DNA of 64,000 nucleotides from Heloderma charlesbogerti (taxonomy: Eukaryota; Chordata; Lepidosauria; Squamata; Helodermatidae). The notes beneath the pieces are model-generated. The model saw only the letters and a list, made by a program, of their open reading frames with translations. It was not told where the DNA came from and ran no database searches. The stretch is from contig JANEZZ010000807.1 of the NCBI GenBank assembly GCA_026122225.1, positions 1,116,001-1,180,000 on the forward strand, read 5' to 3'. Shown here piece after piece: positions 22,800-34,346 of this stretch. Positions within the stretch are counted from its first letter, which is position 1; each line of letters starts with the position of its first letter. A program made the translations under genes and the position numbers.

Positions 22800-23165
22800 A
22801 GCTTTGAGTTTTTGACAGACAAAGGCAGTCCTCCTTCACACAGTGCATACTTGAACTATGGAATTTGCTACCATAAGATGTAGGGGCCACCAACTCGGAC
22901 AGCTTTATAAGGGGATTAGACAGATTCATAGAGAAAAATGGCCACTGTCTATCAATAGCCACTATTCATGATGGCTATATACTGTCTCCAGTATTGGAGG
23001 CCTCTGTATGTCAGTTGCTGGGGAACACGAGCAGGAGGGGGCTCTTGTGCTTGAGTCTTGCTTGTGGGGTTCCCAGGGGCATCTGGTCAGCCATCATGGG
23101 AACAGAATGCTGGACTAGAGAGGCCTTTGGTCTGGTTTCATCTTGTGTTCTTACGAACTGCCAAA
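22800..23165 (+). mobile_element. CR1/L3-like LINE 3' end
   Basis: Reads like the last part of a LINE (NSDSFIRGLDRFIEKNG) followed by a 3' untranslated region with GTTGCTGGGGAACACGAGCA and TGCTGGACTAGAGAGGCCTT. The same C-terminal motif (GFKRGLDRF) occurs at about 60895, in the element split by BovB. Confidence 0.6.
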
Positions 23166-24309
23166 GAGCAGCAGCCATGTTGCTTCTTCAGGCCCCCTTC
23201 TTTTCCCCATAATGGCCAGGCACTGCTCTTCACACAGCTGCAGCTGATATCCATGGGGTTCTACAGGTGTGTGCAATCACAGGGTTGCTCCACAGCTGCT
23301 AAATGAAGGTCGATCCTCTTGCAGGAATCCTGGCTGATCTTTCAGCAGCCAGGGTTCCGTCCCAACCATAGGCAGCTTTGATGCCATCACAGGCTAGAAC
23401 TTGGGCATGGACTCTTGCCATCTCTACAGCTTGGCTTCCATGTGGAAGGATCAAACCAGTATAATGAAAGATTTTTGCCTCAGGCTTTAACTAGCCTCTG
23501 CCAAAGTCAAAGGACTCTCCTTTTATTTATCCTTGGAGCACATACATTCATTGTTCTTTTATATATGTGTCAAAAGCAAAGCTATACCCTGGGCTCTAGT
23601 TCTTGTTTTTCTATTTGTGCTGACCTACATGGGGTTGGTGGACAGGATCATGGTAATTGCAGACCCAGGGAATATTTCCATGCAAAGAAGTGAGGCCTGC
23701 CTGCCAGCAACGCTCAGCGGGCTTGTGATGTTTCAGCTAGTGATCAGCAGCAGAATGCACCATCATGCTTCAGTGGCTCAGTGCTTTGAACAGCTTCCTC
23801 TGCCGAGCCACCCTCCCCATTGACTGCTCAATGAGAGGGTTCCCCCTCCCCCGTGTGCCTCCCTAGCCCAGAATGTCCTCTTTCTGAGTACTTCCTTCAG
23901 AGGAGCTCAGGGTATGTCCTATTTGGACCAAGGCTTGTACCCTCCAGCACAGACATCCCAGCTCTGATCCCAAAATCTGTTGCCACCCTCTAAAGGCCTG
24001 GCACACTTGACACAGAAAACCACCAACTTTATTCTTTTTCTTTTTTTAAAGAAGACTAGTCTGCTGCCCCTCTCCCAATGCCATGGAAAGGAATTCTGCT
24101 TCCCCGTCCCTTGGGGAATCCCATCCCCCTGTTTACCCTGGGGCTTAAACCATGGGTGCTGGCACCTAGAGATGTGGCAGACTTCCTGTTCCCACCGAAG
24201 GTCCATATTGGCCTATTGATGTCTAATCAGCAGCTGGCAGAAGGAAATGCTGCTGCCATCATCTTGCAGGCACATCTGTAAGCTGTCCAGAAACCACACA
24301 CCCTTTACA

Positions 24310-24435
24310 CCAGGGATGGGGAATGTGCAGTCCATTGAATCCAGATGTTGTTGAACCACAACTCCCATCATCCCTCACTACTGGCCATCCTGGCTAGGGC
24401 TGATGGGAATTGCAGTCCACCAACACCTAGAGGAC
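24310..24435. repeat. Palindromic interspersed repeat
   Basis: Arms CAACTCCCATCA and TGATGGGAATTGCAG around a 40-base centre containing TGGCCATCCTGGCTAGG, with outer match GTCCATTGAATCCAG/CAGTCCACCAACACC. Longer relative of the 19800 element. Confidence 0.6.
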
Positions 24436-25084
24436 CATGTGTCCTCCACCCCTGCTGTATTCTCTCCCTCTTACAGGGGTGAGGAGGGGGAAGAGCTGGG
24501 TTCATATTCTGGGAACAAAGTCTGATGCTGCTGTCCAGCTGTTTTTTCCAGGGCCCAAGTGCCTTTCAACCAGCCTCCCCTGGCTCATAGTGCCTCCCGA
24601 TCCACTGGTTTCAAGCAGGATGCCTAGAGATTTGGAGTCACTCTACCAGTTTCGCCCACCCCCACCCCGGATGGAGGTTCTAAAGGTGCATCCTCAACAC
24701 AGAGCCCTATCCTGGAAGAGTCCAAGGGCTTTGCTGATCAAGTTGAAGCAGTCTCCTCTAGTGCATGACTCAGGTCTGCACACTTTACTTGTCTTGGTAG
24801 GGAGGATTCTCTACTGAGGTCACACATGTCTCCTGCAGCTGCCCTGTCTGTGGTCTTAGAGCTTGGGGCAGATGCTGGGCTGCAGAGTGATGCTGCCCTT
24901 CATCTCTCTCAGAGCTTATCTTCCCTGGCATGTCCTTGGACCAGGGACCAAAGGCAGGAGGGAAGGGAGTGTTGTGTCCACTGCTTGTTTACAGAAGCTC
25001 TGGTTACAGCAGCCCTTCCAGGTATTGAGTTTTGAATTTTTATATTTCAATATAAAATAACAATAACAATATTTTATATTGCTT

Positions 25085-25172
25085 TATCCTGCACCTTTTG
25101 GTTTAATTTTTGTGAAGCGCCGAGAGAGCTTTGGCTATTGGGCGGTATAGAAATGGAATAAATAAATAAAAT
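25085..25172 (+). mobile_element. L2 LINE 3' end fragment
   Basis: GCTTTGGCTATTGGGCGGTA followed by an AATAAATAAATAAA tail is the same 3' end seen antisense at about 2520 in the first L2 copy. Confidence 0.6.
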
Positions 25173-25915
25173 TGGGGGGGACTTCTGCTGGCCCAGGTGG
25201 TTCATGGTGGATTGGCTCAGATATCCCTTGAATCTAGTGCTCCCGTTTTCCCCACGGGCCAGCCCTGGACCCTTGCCGCAGGGGGAGAAGAGATCTGTGG
25301 CCCTGCCCTCTGGCTTGTTTGCAGAATCTGACCCTTGGAGGTATGCCATCCCTGAGCATGGGGGTTCCATGTCACTACTGTGGTCTGTAGCAACACTGAG
25401 AGGGCAGCCCTCCTCCAGCAGAGCACAGCTCCTCCCACCCAGTCCCATGTTCTGACCAGTCTCAGAGGCACCTGGAAGGTGGCTGAGCTCGTGTGAAGTC
25501 TAGAATCAAAGACTGCTGCAGAGCTGGAGGAAATGGCAGGTGTTGTTGAGCACTTGGAAGTACTGTCAGTCCTCCAAGTTGGATGGTATCTGGGGAGCAG
25601 GGTGAGGATGGGAAAGCCCAGGTGTGAGCATTGCAGAGCGCCACCCCCTATACTCTGGGATGTTGACTGAAGGCTTGGAGAGTGGGGTGGCCATGTCCCT
25701 CTCTGGGTCAGTACTAGAAGATGCAGTGGGGGGGCTCCCTCCAGGGGTGACCCACCTTTCCAAGCCCCAGGAGGGCGCCGTTGTGCCTGCCTTTGGCTCC
25801 ACTTTGAGTCTAGTGCCCCCTTGTGGAGCTCCCTGGGTGGTTGCAGAGCCCTTGTTGTCTGTTCCCAGAGCTGTTGGCATTGGCTGATGACCTCTTCTCT
25901 CTCCATCTCCTCCAG

Positions 25916-26056
25916 GAAGTTCAACATTATAGCTGTAGCACTGAGAACTGTTCTGGTGCCAGGAAGCACAACAATGAAGCTGTTGGAAAACTCCAGTTTT
26001 GAAGCCATAAACTCCCAGCTGACGGTGGAGACGGGAGACGCCCACATCATTGGCAG
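25916..26056 (+). CDS. MAF1: MAF1 exon with start codon
   Basis: Acceptor CCTCCAG at 25915; 58 untranslated bases, then ATG at 25974. Codes for residues 1-27 plus two bases; donor GTGAGG. Confidence 0.93.
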
Positions 26057-29000
26057 GTGAGGGGCAAGGAGGCTCCTCCATGGGGAAACGCCTCTCTTGT
26101 GCATGTTGGCACCCAGCCTTGGAGGTGCTTTTCTGCAGCTCGCCGGCTCACCTCTTCAAATCCTGAGTCTGGTTCATGGTTTTGAAAGAGCAGCTTGTCA
26201 GCCATGGGGTGGGATGGAGGATTGTTCAGAACAGGCTCCTCCCAGGTCTCTACCCAGCTGGTTCTCTGGCTGCTGTGCCAATAATCCATTTGAGCCTTAA
26301 AGTGCTGCCATTAAATACTAGTTCAGCACACTGGAGAAACCTGCGGTGATGGAGCCAACCTGGCATATATATATGTTAGCAAGATCTGGTTGGATGAGGC
26401 AGGTTGATTTAAGCTGTCCCCATTCTGGCCTTCTGAGATCTCAGTGGTGTGTGTGGTAGCTTGGTGGTTGGGGTGGTGGATCTGTTATAGTCTATCATAA
26501 TTCCCAGGTATTCCATCCAACAGTCTCTTTATCAAACATGTAAATGAGAGCATTACTTGATTGCTTCCGATCCTTCCTTCTCTCTTGGAATGAACATTGT
26601 CCTACCCCCACACAAACTGCAGTTATCTACTTAATGAGGGGACTCTACCCCGCCATTTTTTCTTTTTTGAATTTATTATTTGCGTAATTCTGATCTAAAG
26701 TATTGGGAGGGATTAAAAATGGGGCTCCTTTGTGCTCTGTGTCTGTGGGGGAGGGGCCCTGAGGCTTTCTACTAAAACAAATTGTGGAGCCAAGTAACAT
26801 AAGCAGGGAAAATCAAGCTGGCAAATTTTTGATTGGTGTTGTGAAGCTGACTGGGTTGCATTGTCTGATAAGATCCATCTGTGAAATTGAAATCCGGTTG
26901 TGGAACACCCGGCCTTCTCGAGGGAAATCAGTGGGACTTGCAGCCCGGTTGGTAACGCGTGTACCCAGAACACGTGTTCTGCTCAGCTGCAGCCCGCTAG
27001 CCCTGTGCCTTTATAATGTCTGGAAAAGAAATTTAGAATAGTGGAATTGTTTAATGATGGGAAAGCGCAGCTAACAGTTAAAACATTTGTGCATTTTACT
27101 GGAGCGTACAAGTGGTATCAGAAGATGAATGTTGTCTCCCGCCTGGGCTTTGATCAAGCAAGCAGGCAGCCTCCTGCAGAATTCCTGTTCAGGACGTTGA
27201 GGGATGGAAGCGCAGGCAGCAGGGACCAGTGCAGTCCCCAGCTTCAGATCCCTCACACCATTGTAGCATGGGGGTGGGGTGGCGGTGGGGAATTCCCCTG
27301 AACTTGCCTTGAAAGGCGAAATTGATGGGATTTACAGTCCATCTTAAACATGTTTGCTTGGAAGTAAGGGTGCTTCAAAAAGCCGAAGAAGGGAGGGTGT
27401 GGTGACCAAGAGAGGTGGAAAGGGGAGAGGACAACACAGCCCATTCGGCTTTCCCATGTGTGGATGGAGCATAGTGAGATGCACCTGAAGAAAAAAGAAA
27501 AGAACACCTGAAGAAAGCACCAGAACCCCTGGAGCGTGGATGATCATTTGCAATCCACTTGTAGCGTACAGCAATGGTTTTGTGGCACTAGGCACTTTCT
27601 GTCTGGAAGCATCCCTGATGTCTGACTGGGTGTCAGACCCGTTAAGATGGTCTGTCCCCAAATGCTGATGGTGGAATCTAAACGGCTTCCTGGTAGCCCC
27701 TTGGGAGTTAGGGTGCTTCCAGACAAGGCTTTTACTGTGCCATCGCCCTGCCTCATTCTCAAAATTTTGCCCATGGCAGATAGTCCAAACAACATCTGCT
27801 CGTAGCTCTCCTGTGTTTTCCCACCACTTCTTCCATCTTTTTTCTTACCAGAGAAAATCAGTGAAGGCGAAAAAGGCAGGACAGCTGCACGAGGCCTTCT
27901 GCTTGGTAGCACTAGGAGCCCACCCTCCATCTGGAAGGACACTTAGAGGAACAGCTGGCAGCCCGTTGTATCTTGCCAAGAGAAATGCCTGCTCCGACTT
28001 GGGTGCCCCTTGTGTGGCAGATACTAGTCTGGCTCATCCCATTGCATTTGCTTGGATAACTTTCCCACTTTGTAGTGTCAGGATTCCCTTTTGTCCCTGC
28101 TGAACTTCACAAGGCAAATCAAAAACACAGACAAGAGGCTTCTCTCCACAGCTCTTTAATCCTTTACTTCAATGGGTCATACAGATGCAAATTGTCAGTA
28201 ACTCACGGTCTACAAAGGAAAAGACTTCAGGGAGGTCAAGGGGAAGCTACCCAGGTTGAAAGTTGCCCACTGCTTGAGGAAAGGCAGGCAGGCTATCCTC
28301 ACTTAAGGTGGGGGGGATCTCCCTCTATCTTGTAAGCTCTGCTTCAAAAAAGCCAAAGATGGGAAGCCCTGCCATCTTTCTCTTGGCTCTGCATCTGCGC
28401 CTGGCGTCTAAGAATTCAGGCTCTCCACGTCCCCCTTCTCCCTGTTCGCTATCTCTCGGGTGTGCGAAGAGAAACCCTCTCCGTCCAGCTGGACTATTGA
28501 AACCTGAAGAATCTGTCTCTCCCTGTCTGGAAGAGTCTGGGAAAGTTCCTCCCACACGTTTTGCGGTTCCTGTTCAGAATCTGAGCTACTCTGCCACTGC
28601 CTATGCTCAGAGGCACCCCTAACACGTAGGATGTGGACTCTGAGCTCTACTGACCCTTGCCTTTCCTGGCTAATATTTTAAAATGCTTTTTTTTTCATTT
28701 TTCAAGGCATTATTATATAATTTATTAATATAGTAAAATATCTCAATCCAATTATATACAAATTAAAAAATTATAATAAAGGAAATACAAATGGAAACAA
28801 CCATATTTTTAAGTTCTTGCTTATAGGTGTTTTACTACAGGAATACTGGCACTGGATAATGAGAGAGATGGGAACTAATTAGCTAAACCCTTGAAAATGC
28901 TAGAAATTAATTCAAAAATATGGAGCAGAATTTTAATGGTCTCAGAAAGTTTTGGTTGAGTCATTACACTTCAAGAATGGTGATCATTTTTGTAGAAAAC

Positions 29001-32000
29001 TCTCGGGATTGACACAATTTTTACTTGTGTGGAAATCCTACATGTTGTTAGGATGTCCATATTTCAAGATGCCACCCTTGTAGTGACTCCCTAGTGGAGG
29101 GGGCTGGCCTTTTGGGTGGGGGGGATTGTGCATACGGCCCACTGAGAGAACGGGTGGCCCCTGCTGCTTTGACTATTCGGGGACTGAGACTCCCTTCGTC
29201 ACCCTGCTGGATGGCCTGTGCTGGGAGATGGACAGGAGTAGTGTGACCCAGTTGGTTCTCCTGGACCACTCAGGGACTTTTGGTATCACCAGCTATGGCA
29301 TCTTTCTGGATCGGCTTGTCAGGATGGCAGTGGGGGCACCGTGGTGGGCTGCTTCTCACCCCTCCTGCTAGGTAAACACAGCAGAGTCTTGTGGCATCCT
29401 ACAAGACTGATACGCTTGTTATGGCATAAGCTTTCATGGACTATTTTATCTTTATGCAAAGTATCTCAGGGTTGTGGTGCAAAGTGCGAAAATTATCCAA
29501 AGGCTTGGAAGCCAGATCAGCGTCTCTGCATGTCTCCCTCTTGCAGTCCTCTGTACATGGGCAGTTGGCATGCCAGGAACCCGGCTCCCTGGTGCTTCCA
29601 GGCCCTGTGGCCTCTGGGTGGTGGCGGCCTCCCTGTCAGTTCTCCCTGCTTCTTAGGATCTCCTAGGCCCTTTGGTTCCGGAGGACTGTGGGCTGCCCCG
29701 GCCACATCCTCTTTGGCTCAGAGTCACCTGTCTCCCTGCAGGATCGAGAGCTACTCTTGCAAGATGGCCGGCGACGACAAGCACCTCTTCAAGCAGTTCT
29801 GCCAGGAGGGCCAGCCCCATCTGCTGGAGGCCCTGTCACCGCCCCAGACCACAGGGATCAGCCCAAGCAGGTACGGGTGCCCCAGCTCCGCCCCACACAG
29901 AATGGCTTTTCCAGGCAAGCCGGGGCCACCCCCAGCCTCGCTTTGCCCCCTCCTGAAGTGCCCTGGTGGGGTGCTGGGCTGGGCAAGAGTTCTGTTGGTG
30001 CTGCCAGGGGGCGTTCTGCAGCACGAAGCCATCTGACTGGAGAAGGGACACTGTGTGCTGGACATGGCCTGGTCCCAGGGAAACAGGGGTGGAGCGGACT
30101 CGCACAACTTCCTGTTCCCAGACTCTCCCTCTCTTTAGGGTTGTGTGCATGGCTGTTGCTGCATTCTCCACACTATCCCAGGCCACAGGCACGATGGGAA
30201 GAGGCAGGTGTCCATAGGGCCACTCTCTTGCCCAGTGTTCTGAGGCTGTGCTCCAAGATCTGGCAACATCTGCCCAAATCTTAATTTGGCTTAGCAATGG
30301 GCAGCAGAGAGCTCAGCAGGCTCCAGCTGTGTTCCAGGGGCCCTGGCTGGCCAGGGCCTAGTGTCTGCTGTGCAGCACTCCGAGAAAGGCAGCAGACCAA
30401 TCCGTGTCCTGTGTGCTAGGCTCAGCAAGAGCCAAAGTGGCGACGAGGAGGGGCCCCTCAGTGACAAGTGCAGCCGCAAGACTCTCTTCTACCTGATAGC
30501 AACACTCAACGAGTCCTTCCGGCCAGACTATGACTTCAGCGCTGCCAAGAGCCATGAGTTCAGCCGGGAGCCAAGTCTTAACTGGGTAAGTGGGTCCCCC
30601 GCTCCGTGGTCTGGCCTGTGAGCCCCAAGGGGGCTAGCGATTCCTTGGCTGCCCTCTGTCTTTGGCAGGCTGGGCCTTGTAGCGCCTCACCAGGCCTGCT
30701 CCTTACTGTGATGCCTGCCGCTGCCTCCCTCTGATTGCTTGGGTGGCAGCTGAGCGGTAGAAAAGTGGATCCTAGGGCAGGTGGGAGGGACTTTCCTTCA
30801 CATCAGGCTCCAACTCCCTGCAGGTTTTCATCTCCCACCTTGAGCAGGAACTCAAGACCACCCGTGGGAAGCTGTACCACATTCTCTTCAATAAAAGGCC
30901 TTTTGCCCCGGAGATCCTTGGGGTGGGGATGGGGGGCTGTCACTCTGGCACAAACCCATCCCTGCTATAAGCGGCCTTGCATCTGTACGACTGCAGGCCT
31001 GGCAGAGAGGACCTCCTCCTAACATTTCCGCAAAGCGGTGCCCACGTTGGCTGTATAGGGCGGCGGAGGCCAAGCCATTGACCCATATATCTGGTCCCCT
31101 TTTCTACTGCTGCTGAGTCCCACGTGGCTTCCGCTGGAGGCTCCACCCCCCTGCTTCAGCATGACCCAACGTGGCTAGATCTCAGAGGATGTCTCCAGTC
31201 TCCAAAATGGGCAGCCCCCCGCCGCCCCCCCCCACTGCTGGCCTGCAGTCCAGAGGCAAGTCAGCCCTCAGGCCAAAACTGGTTCCCCACTCCCGCCCCA
31301 GTGGATCTTCACAGCACCAGGCAAACGAGCTTTTGCCTAAGCGCTAAGGTTGCTTGTCCACCTCTGCCAGGGAGCCCCACAGCCCCCCATGTCTTGGGCT
31401 GGCCCCCATCCTTTCCTCCCTGGCGACTCCTGCTGGCCCGCTGAAGCCAGTGGGTGCTTGAGGAGCAGCAGCACCCCCCCCCCCCGTCTCCCTAAGTGCT
31501 GCATAAGAGCCCAGCCAGAGCCCCAGGTCTTTTTTCAGGTGGTGAATGCTGTGAACTGCAGCCTCTTTTCTGCTGTGCGGGAGGATTTCAATGCGCTGAA
31601 GCCTCAGCTGTGGGACGCTGTGGACCAGGAGATCTGCCTCTCCGAGTGCGACATCTACAGGTGGGCTCCCAGCAGCGTGCGCAAGGGCCTCCCCAGCCCA
31701 GGGAGGTTGCTCGGGCTCCGGGGCAGGGGATGCTGGGTGGCAGGCCGGGTAGCTCACTGCTCCCCGCTCCTCTCGCTCCACAGCTACAACCCGGATCTGG
31801 ACTCGGACCCGTTCGGCGAGGAGGGCAGCCTGTGGTCCTTCAACTACTTCTTCTACAATAAGCGGCTGCGGCGGATGGTGTTCTTCACCTGCCGCTCCAT
31901 CAGGTCAGGCCTGGGGAGCCCCTGGCCACGGGGTGCTGGCCGGCCCCTCCCCATCGCTCTGTCCCCGGGCAGCCACACGCTGAGGCGCACTCTGTCTTCC

Positions 32001-32338
32001 CAGTGGCTCCACGTACCCTCATCCCGAGGCCGGGAATGAGCTGAACATGGACCTGAGCGAGGACGATGCGGAGGAGGCGGCCGGCCCCTGTGACAAGGAC
32101 GGGGCCAGCGTGGAGGAGGACAGGTGGCCGCGTGTGTGTGTGAATGTGTGGAAGTGACTCTGGGCCCTGCTCTGGGGCACTGGGGCCCTTGCTGCCACTG
32201 GGCAGCTGAGGGAGGGGCTCCCTCGAGGCGGGGCGGGGCAGGCGAGTGACTCAGTGGGCGGGGCGGCCTCCTCTGGCTGCACTTGAGGGCCTCCTCCTTG
32301 CCTCTTCTGTCTGCAGGAGACAAGTGATCTGCATGTGA
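25974..32338 (+). CDS. MAF1: MAF1, repressor of RNA polymerase III
   Basis: Seven coding exons: 25974-26056, 29742-29870, 30420-30585, 31539-31660, 31784-31903, 32004-32123 and 32317-32338, giving 253 residues plus stop (human MAF1 is 256). All junctions are GT-AG and in phase. The product starts [16 protein letters not shown], carries the Ser/Pro-rich mobile loop that mTORC1 phosphorylates in this family (around residues 60-80), and the conserved core with [15 protein letters not shown] and [14 protein letters not shown]. It ends in an acidic tail and the motif VICM. Known role: binds Pol III and blocks BRF1-dependent initiation in the nucleus under stress or starvation. Transcribed away from SHARPIN from a CpG promoter. 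Identification is firm. Confidence 0.97.
27712..27885 (+). repeat. Unnamed interspersed repeat, copy 1 of 3
   Basis: Shares CTTCCAGACAAGGCTTTTAC-like start, CATCGCCCTGCC, TCCTGTGTTTTCCCACC and a CTTACCAGAGAAAA segment with copies at 54325 (plus) and 50047 (minus). Confidence 0.5.
29110..29345 (+). mobile_element. L2 LINE fragment (RT region)
   Basis: Reads [20 protein letters not shown] and GIFLDRL, a decayed form of the L2 RT segment seen antisense at about 3740. It is followed by GTCTTGTGGCATCCTACAAG and CATAAGCTTTCATGGACTA (to about 29445), part of another old interspersed repeat. Confidence 0.6.
29742..29870 (+). CDS. MAF1: MAF1 exon, residues 28-70
   Basis: Reads [19 protein letters not shown] and [15 protein letters not shown], the conserved A-box end and start of the regulatory loop. 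Acceptor CCTGCAG, donor GTACGG. Confidence 0.95.
30420..30585 (+). CDS. MAF1: MAF1 exon, residues 71-126
   Basis: Reads [20 protein letters not shown] and then [18 protein letters not shown]. Acceptor TGCTAG, donor GTAAGT in phase 0. Confidence 0.95.
31539..31660 (+). CDS. MAF1: MAF1 exon, residues 127-166
   Basis: Reads [20 protein letters not shown] and [10 protein letters not shown]. Acceptor TTTTCAG, donor GTGGGC. Confidence 0.95.
31784..31903 (+). CDS. MAF1: MAF1 exon, residues 167-206
   Basis: Reads [19 protein letters not shown] and [19 protein letters not shown], the B and C boxes of MAF1. Donor GTCAGG. Confidence 0.95.
32004..32123 (+). CDS. MAF1: MAF1 exon, acidic tail
   Basis: Reads [20 protein letters not shown] and a run of Glu/Asp residues. 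Donor GTGGCC at 32124. Confidence 0.92.
32317..32338 (+). CDS. MAF1: MAF1 last coding exon with stop
   Basis: After acceptor TCTGCAG only seven codons remain, ending VICM and TGA at 32336-32338. The short terminal motif matches the family end (VICI in human). Confidence 0.9.
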
Positions 32339-32860
32339 TGCCTCGGCCCGTGCACCCCAACCCCACCAAGGCTGGCTCCTCCAGCGTGTTTCCGAAGCCA
32401 ACCCAGCGCTGAGTTGCTCTGCCTGCACGCCTGCCTGCCCTGTGGATACTGCATGATCAGCCGGTGCCTCTGGACGGCCAGGATGCGGCCAGGATTCTGG
32501 ACGCTGCGGGTCTGGCGCCCTTTGCAATGCTGGATCTGTTGCCTTGCCTTTCCAGAGGAGGACAGGACCATCCGGAAGCACTTTCTGTTCCCGACTGGGG
32601 CAGAGCGAACTCTGTCTGTTCACAGCCCCGGCAGCCGTGGTGGGGAGGCAGCGCCTGGCTGGGGTGGGGCCATGCCTCCCTTCCCTCGTGACACCGGATC
32701 CCCCCCAGGCTGGCTGACGGTGGGAATCGTCCGTCTGTTTCAAGTCTCCACTGGGGCTCTTTCTGCCCCCTCCCCACCGGCTACAGTGGCTGATGCTTTT
32801 GGCAACTGTTTTTACTCTTCCCAGTGCTGCAATATACTAATGGCTGGATGACAGGCAGAA
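32339..32860 (+). other. MAF1: MAF1 3' untranslated region (approximate)
   Basis: No AATAAA follows within 600 bases. A variant hexamer AATATA lies at 32831-32836, in TGCTGCAATATACTAATGG, and is the best poly(A) signal candidate. Confidence 0.4.
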
Positions 32861-34346
32861 GCTGGATTTGCTATGAGGGACCCTCCCTCCCTCCTCTCTT
32901 TCTAACCACAAAAGACATTGGGCATGGAGCGAGCCCAAGCTGGCCTGGTAGAAGTCGGGGTTTGGGCATCTTGGTGATGTTGCTGCTTTGCGTTTCCCAA
33001 GGGCTCTCAGAGTTTTATTTTTGTATTCAGGCCTAACTCCCCCCACCCCACTGTCCTCCTGCTGCTGCAGTGAGCTCCTTCCCCGTTCCCAGCCATAGCC
33101 TGTTGGACTATGCTCAGTGGACAAAGGAGCACTTCGCCCTCCCCACTCGAGAGGGGAGGGGGCTCTGGTGCTGACAGAGCAGGAGGGCCACTCCAATGCC
33201 TGCGTCGCCCCCCCTCTCCCAGCGCTGCCTGTTCTTTGCTGCTGTGAAAATGCCCGTCTCCTCCCCCCGTCCTTTCTTTTGCACTGACTCTGATTCTCTC
33301 TTCTGTGTGTGTGCGGGGGGAGGGGGAGAGTGAGCCAGAAGGGGCTGATAGTGGTGGGTGTGGCGGAGGAGTGTGGAAGGGGAGTCGCTGTTGGTGGCAG
33401 AGCTCCCATCCCAAGACGCCTGCTTCTGCTGCCGCCAGCCAGAACACTCCACCATTTTGGCCGTGCTGCTCAAGGTTAGTGTCTCTGTGAGGACTATACC
33501 TTCCCAGGCAGGAGGATATGTCGGCTAGCAGTCCACCAAAGCTGTTTCCCCTGCCTGCTCCCTGAGGCTTAAGGGTAGGGTGTGGAAGCGGGAGAAACAG
33601 AGCAATTTTCCAGGGTGTCATCCCCCCTTTTGTGTTTTGAGTGGGGTAGAGGGGTAACTGAAGGGGGGCTCTGCGCTCCAGAGCCTGCCACCCACTCCCT
33701 GGTGCTACGTGCAGGGCCTCCATAGCTAGAGCCGGAGAGACACGCTGCAGTTCCCCCTTCCTGCTTTCTGTGCAATTCATCTGCCTGGAAGGGAGGGGCT
33801 GTTTGAGGAGGGGCAGCCTGGATTTGGCCCCCCCTGGGCTCCCCTGCCTCTGTTCCCCATTGCTGTTCTCTCACCAGTGCCAGCCAGCAAGCAATTTTGG
33901 GAACTCCTTCTCACCCCTCTCCCTTTAGATTCACTGGCGTGTTCCCTTTCTCCTATGTTTAACTATGTTGCCTAGCAATGATTGGTGTGGCTATAAAAGT
34001 TTTTTCCTCTGTGTCTTAATGTGTCTTTGGGGCACTTGTTCTGTCTATTTCCTTGAAGGAAACGGAGTGGCAGGGGGAGTGGGGAGCTAGCGTGAAGGGT
34101 CTGCGCTGCAAGCCTTCAGGGACACATTTGCTGCCCAGGAAGCTGTGGCTGGGCCTGCAACAAGGACTAGGAGCAGGGGGGATGTGGTATTAAAGGGTCA
34201 GCTCTCACCTTCGGCATTGCCCTTGCCTGTCCTGCCCAGGCCCTCTTGCCCTGTTTGGCGCAAAGGCCTTTGAGTTTCTCGTGGATCTTGTTTGTTGCCC
34301 CTGTAAAGATGAGCAAACTCTACTGGAAGAACCCACAAAAACATTT
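32860..34346. other. Intergenic DNA between MAF1 and WDR97
   Basis: GC-rich, no conserved exon seen. A promoter-like cluster at 33967-33996 is described separately. Confidence 0.4.
33967..33996 (+). promoter_or_regulatory. Promoter-like cluster: X-box-like, CCAAT and TATA motifs
   Basis: GTTGCCTAGCAAT (X-box-like, spacer one base short), then ATTGG (reverse CCAAT), then CTATAAAAG, all within 30 bases. No gene that I recognise starts just downstream, so function is uncertain. Confidence 0.25.

Larger units (their letters stand above)
21670..25915 (+). other. MAF1 intron 1 (inferred)
   Basis: Holds a CR1/L3-like 3' end, a palindromic repeat and an L2 tail, listed separately. No other exon or RNA gene recognised. 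Confidence 0.4.
26057..29741 (+). other. MAF1 intron after the start-codon exon
   Basis: Includes an interspersed repeat copy (27712-27885), an AT-rich stretch (28670-29060) and an L2 fragment (29110-29345). No further exon recognised. Confidence 0.4.
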
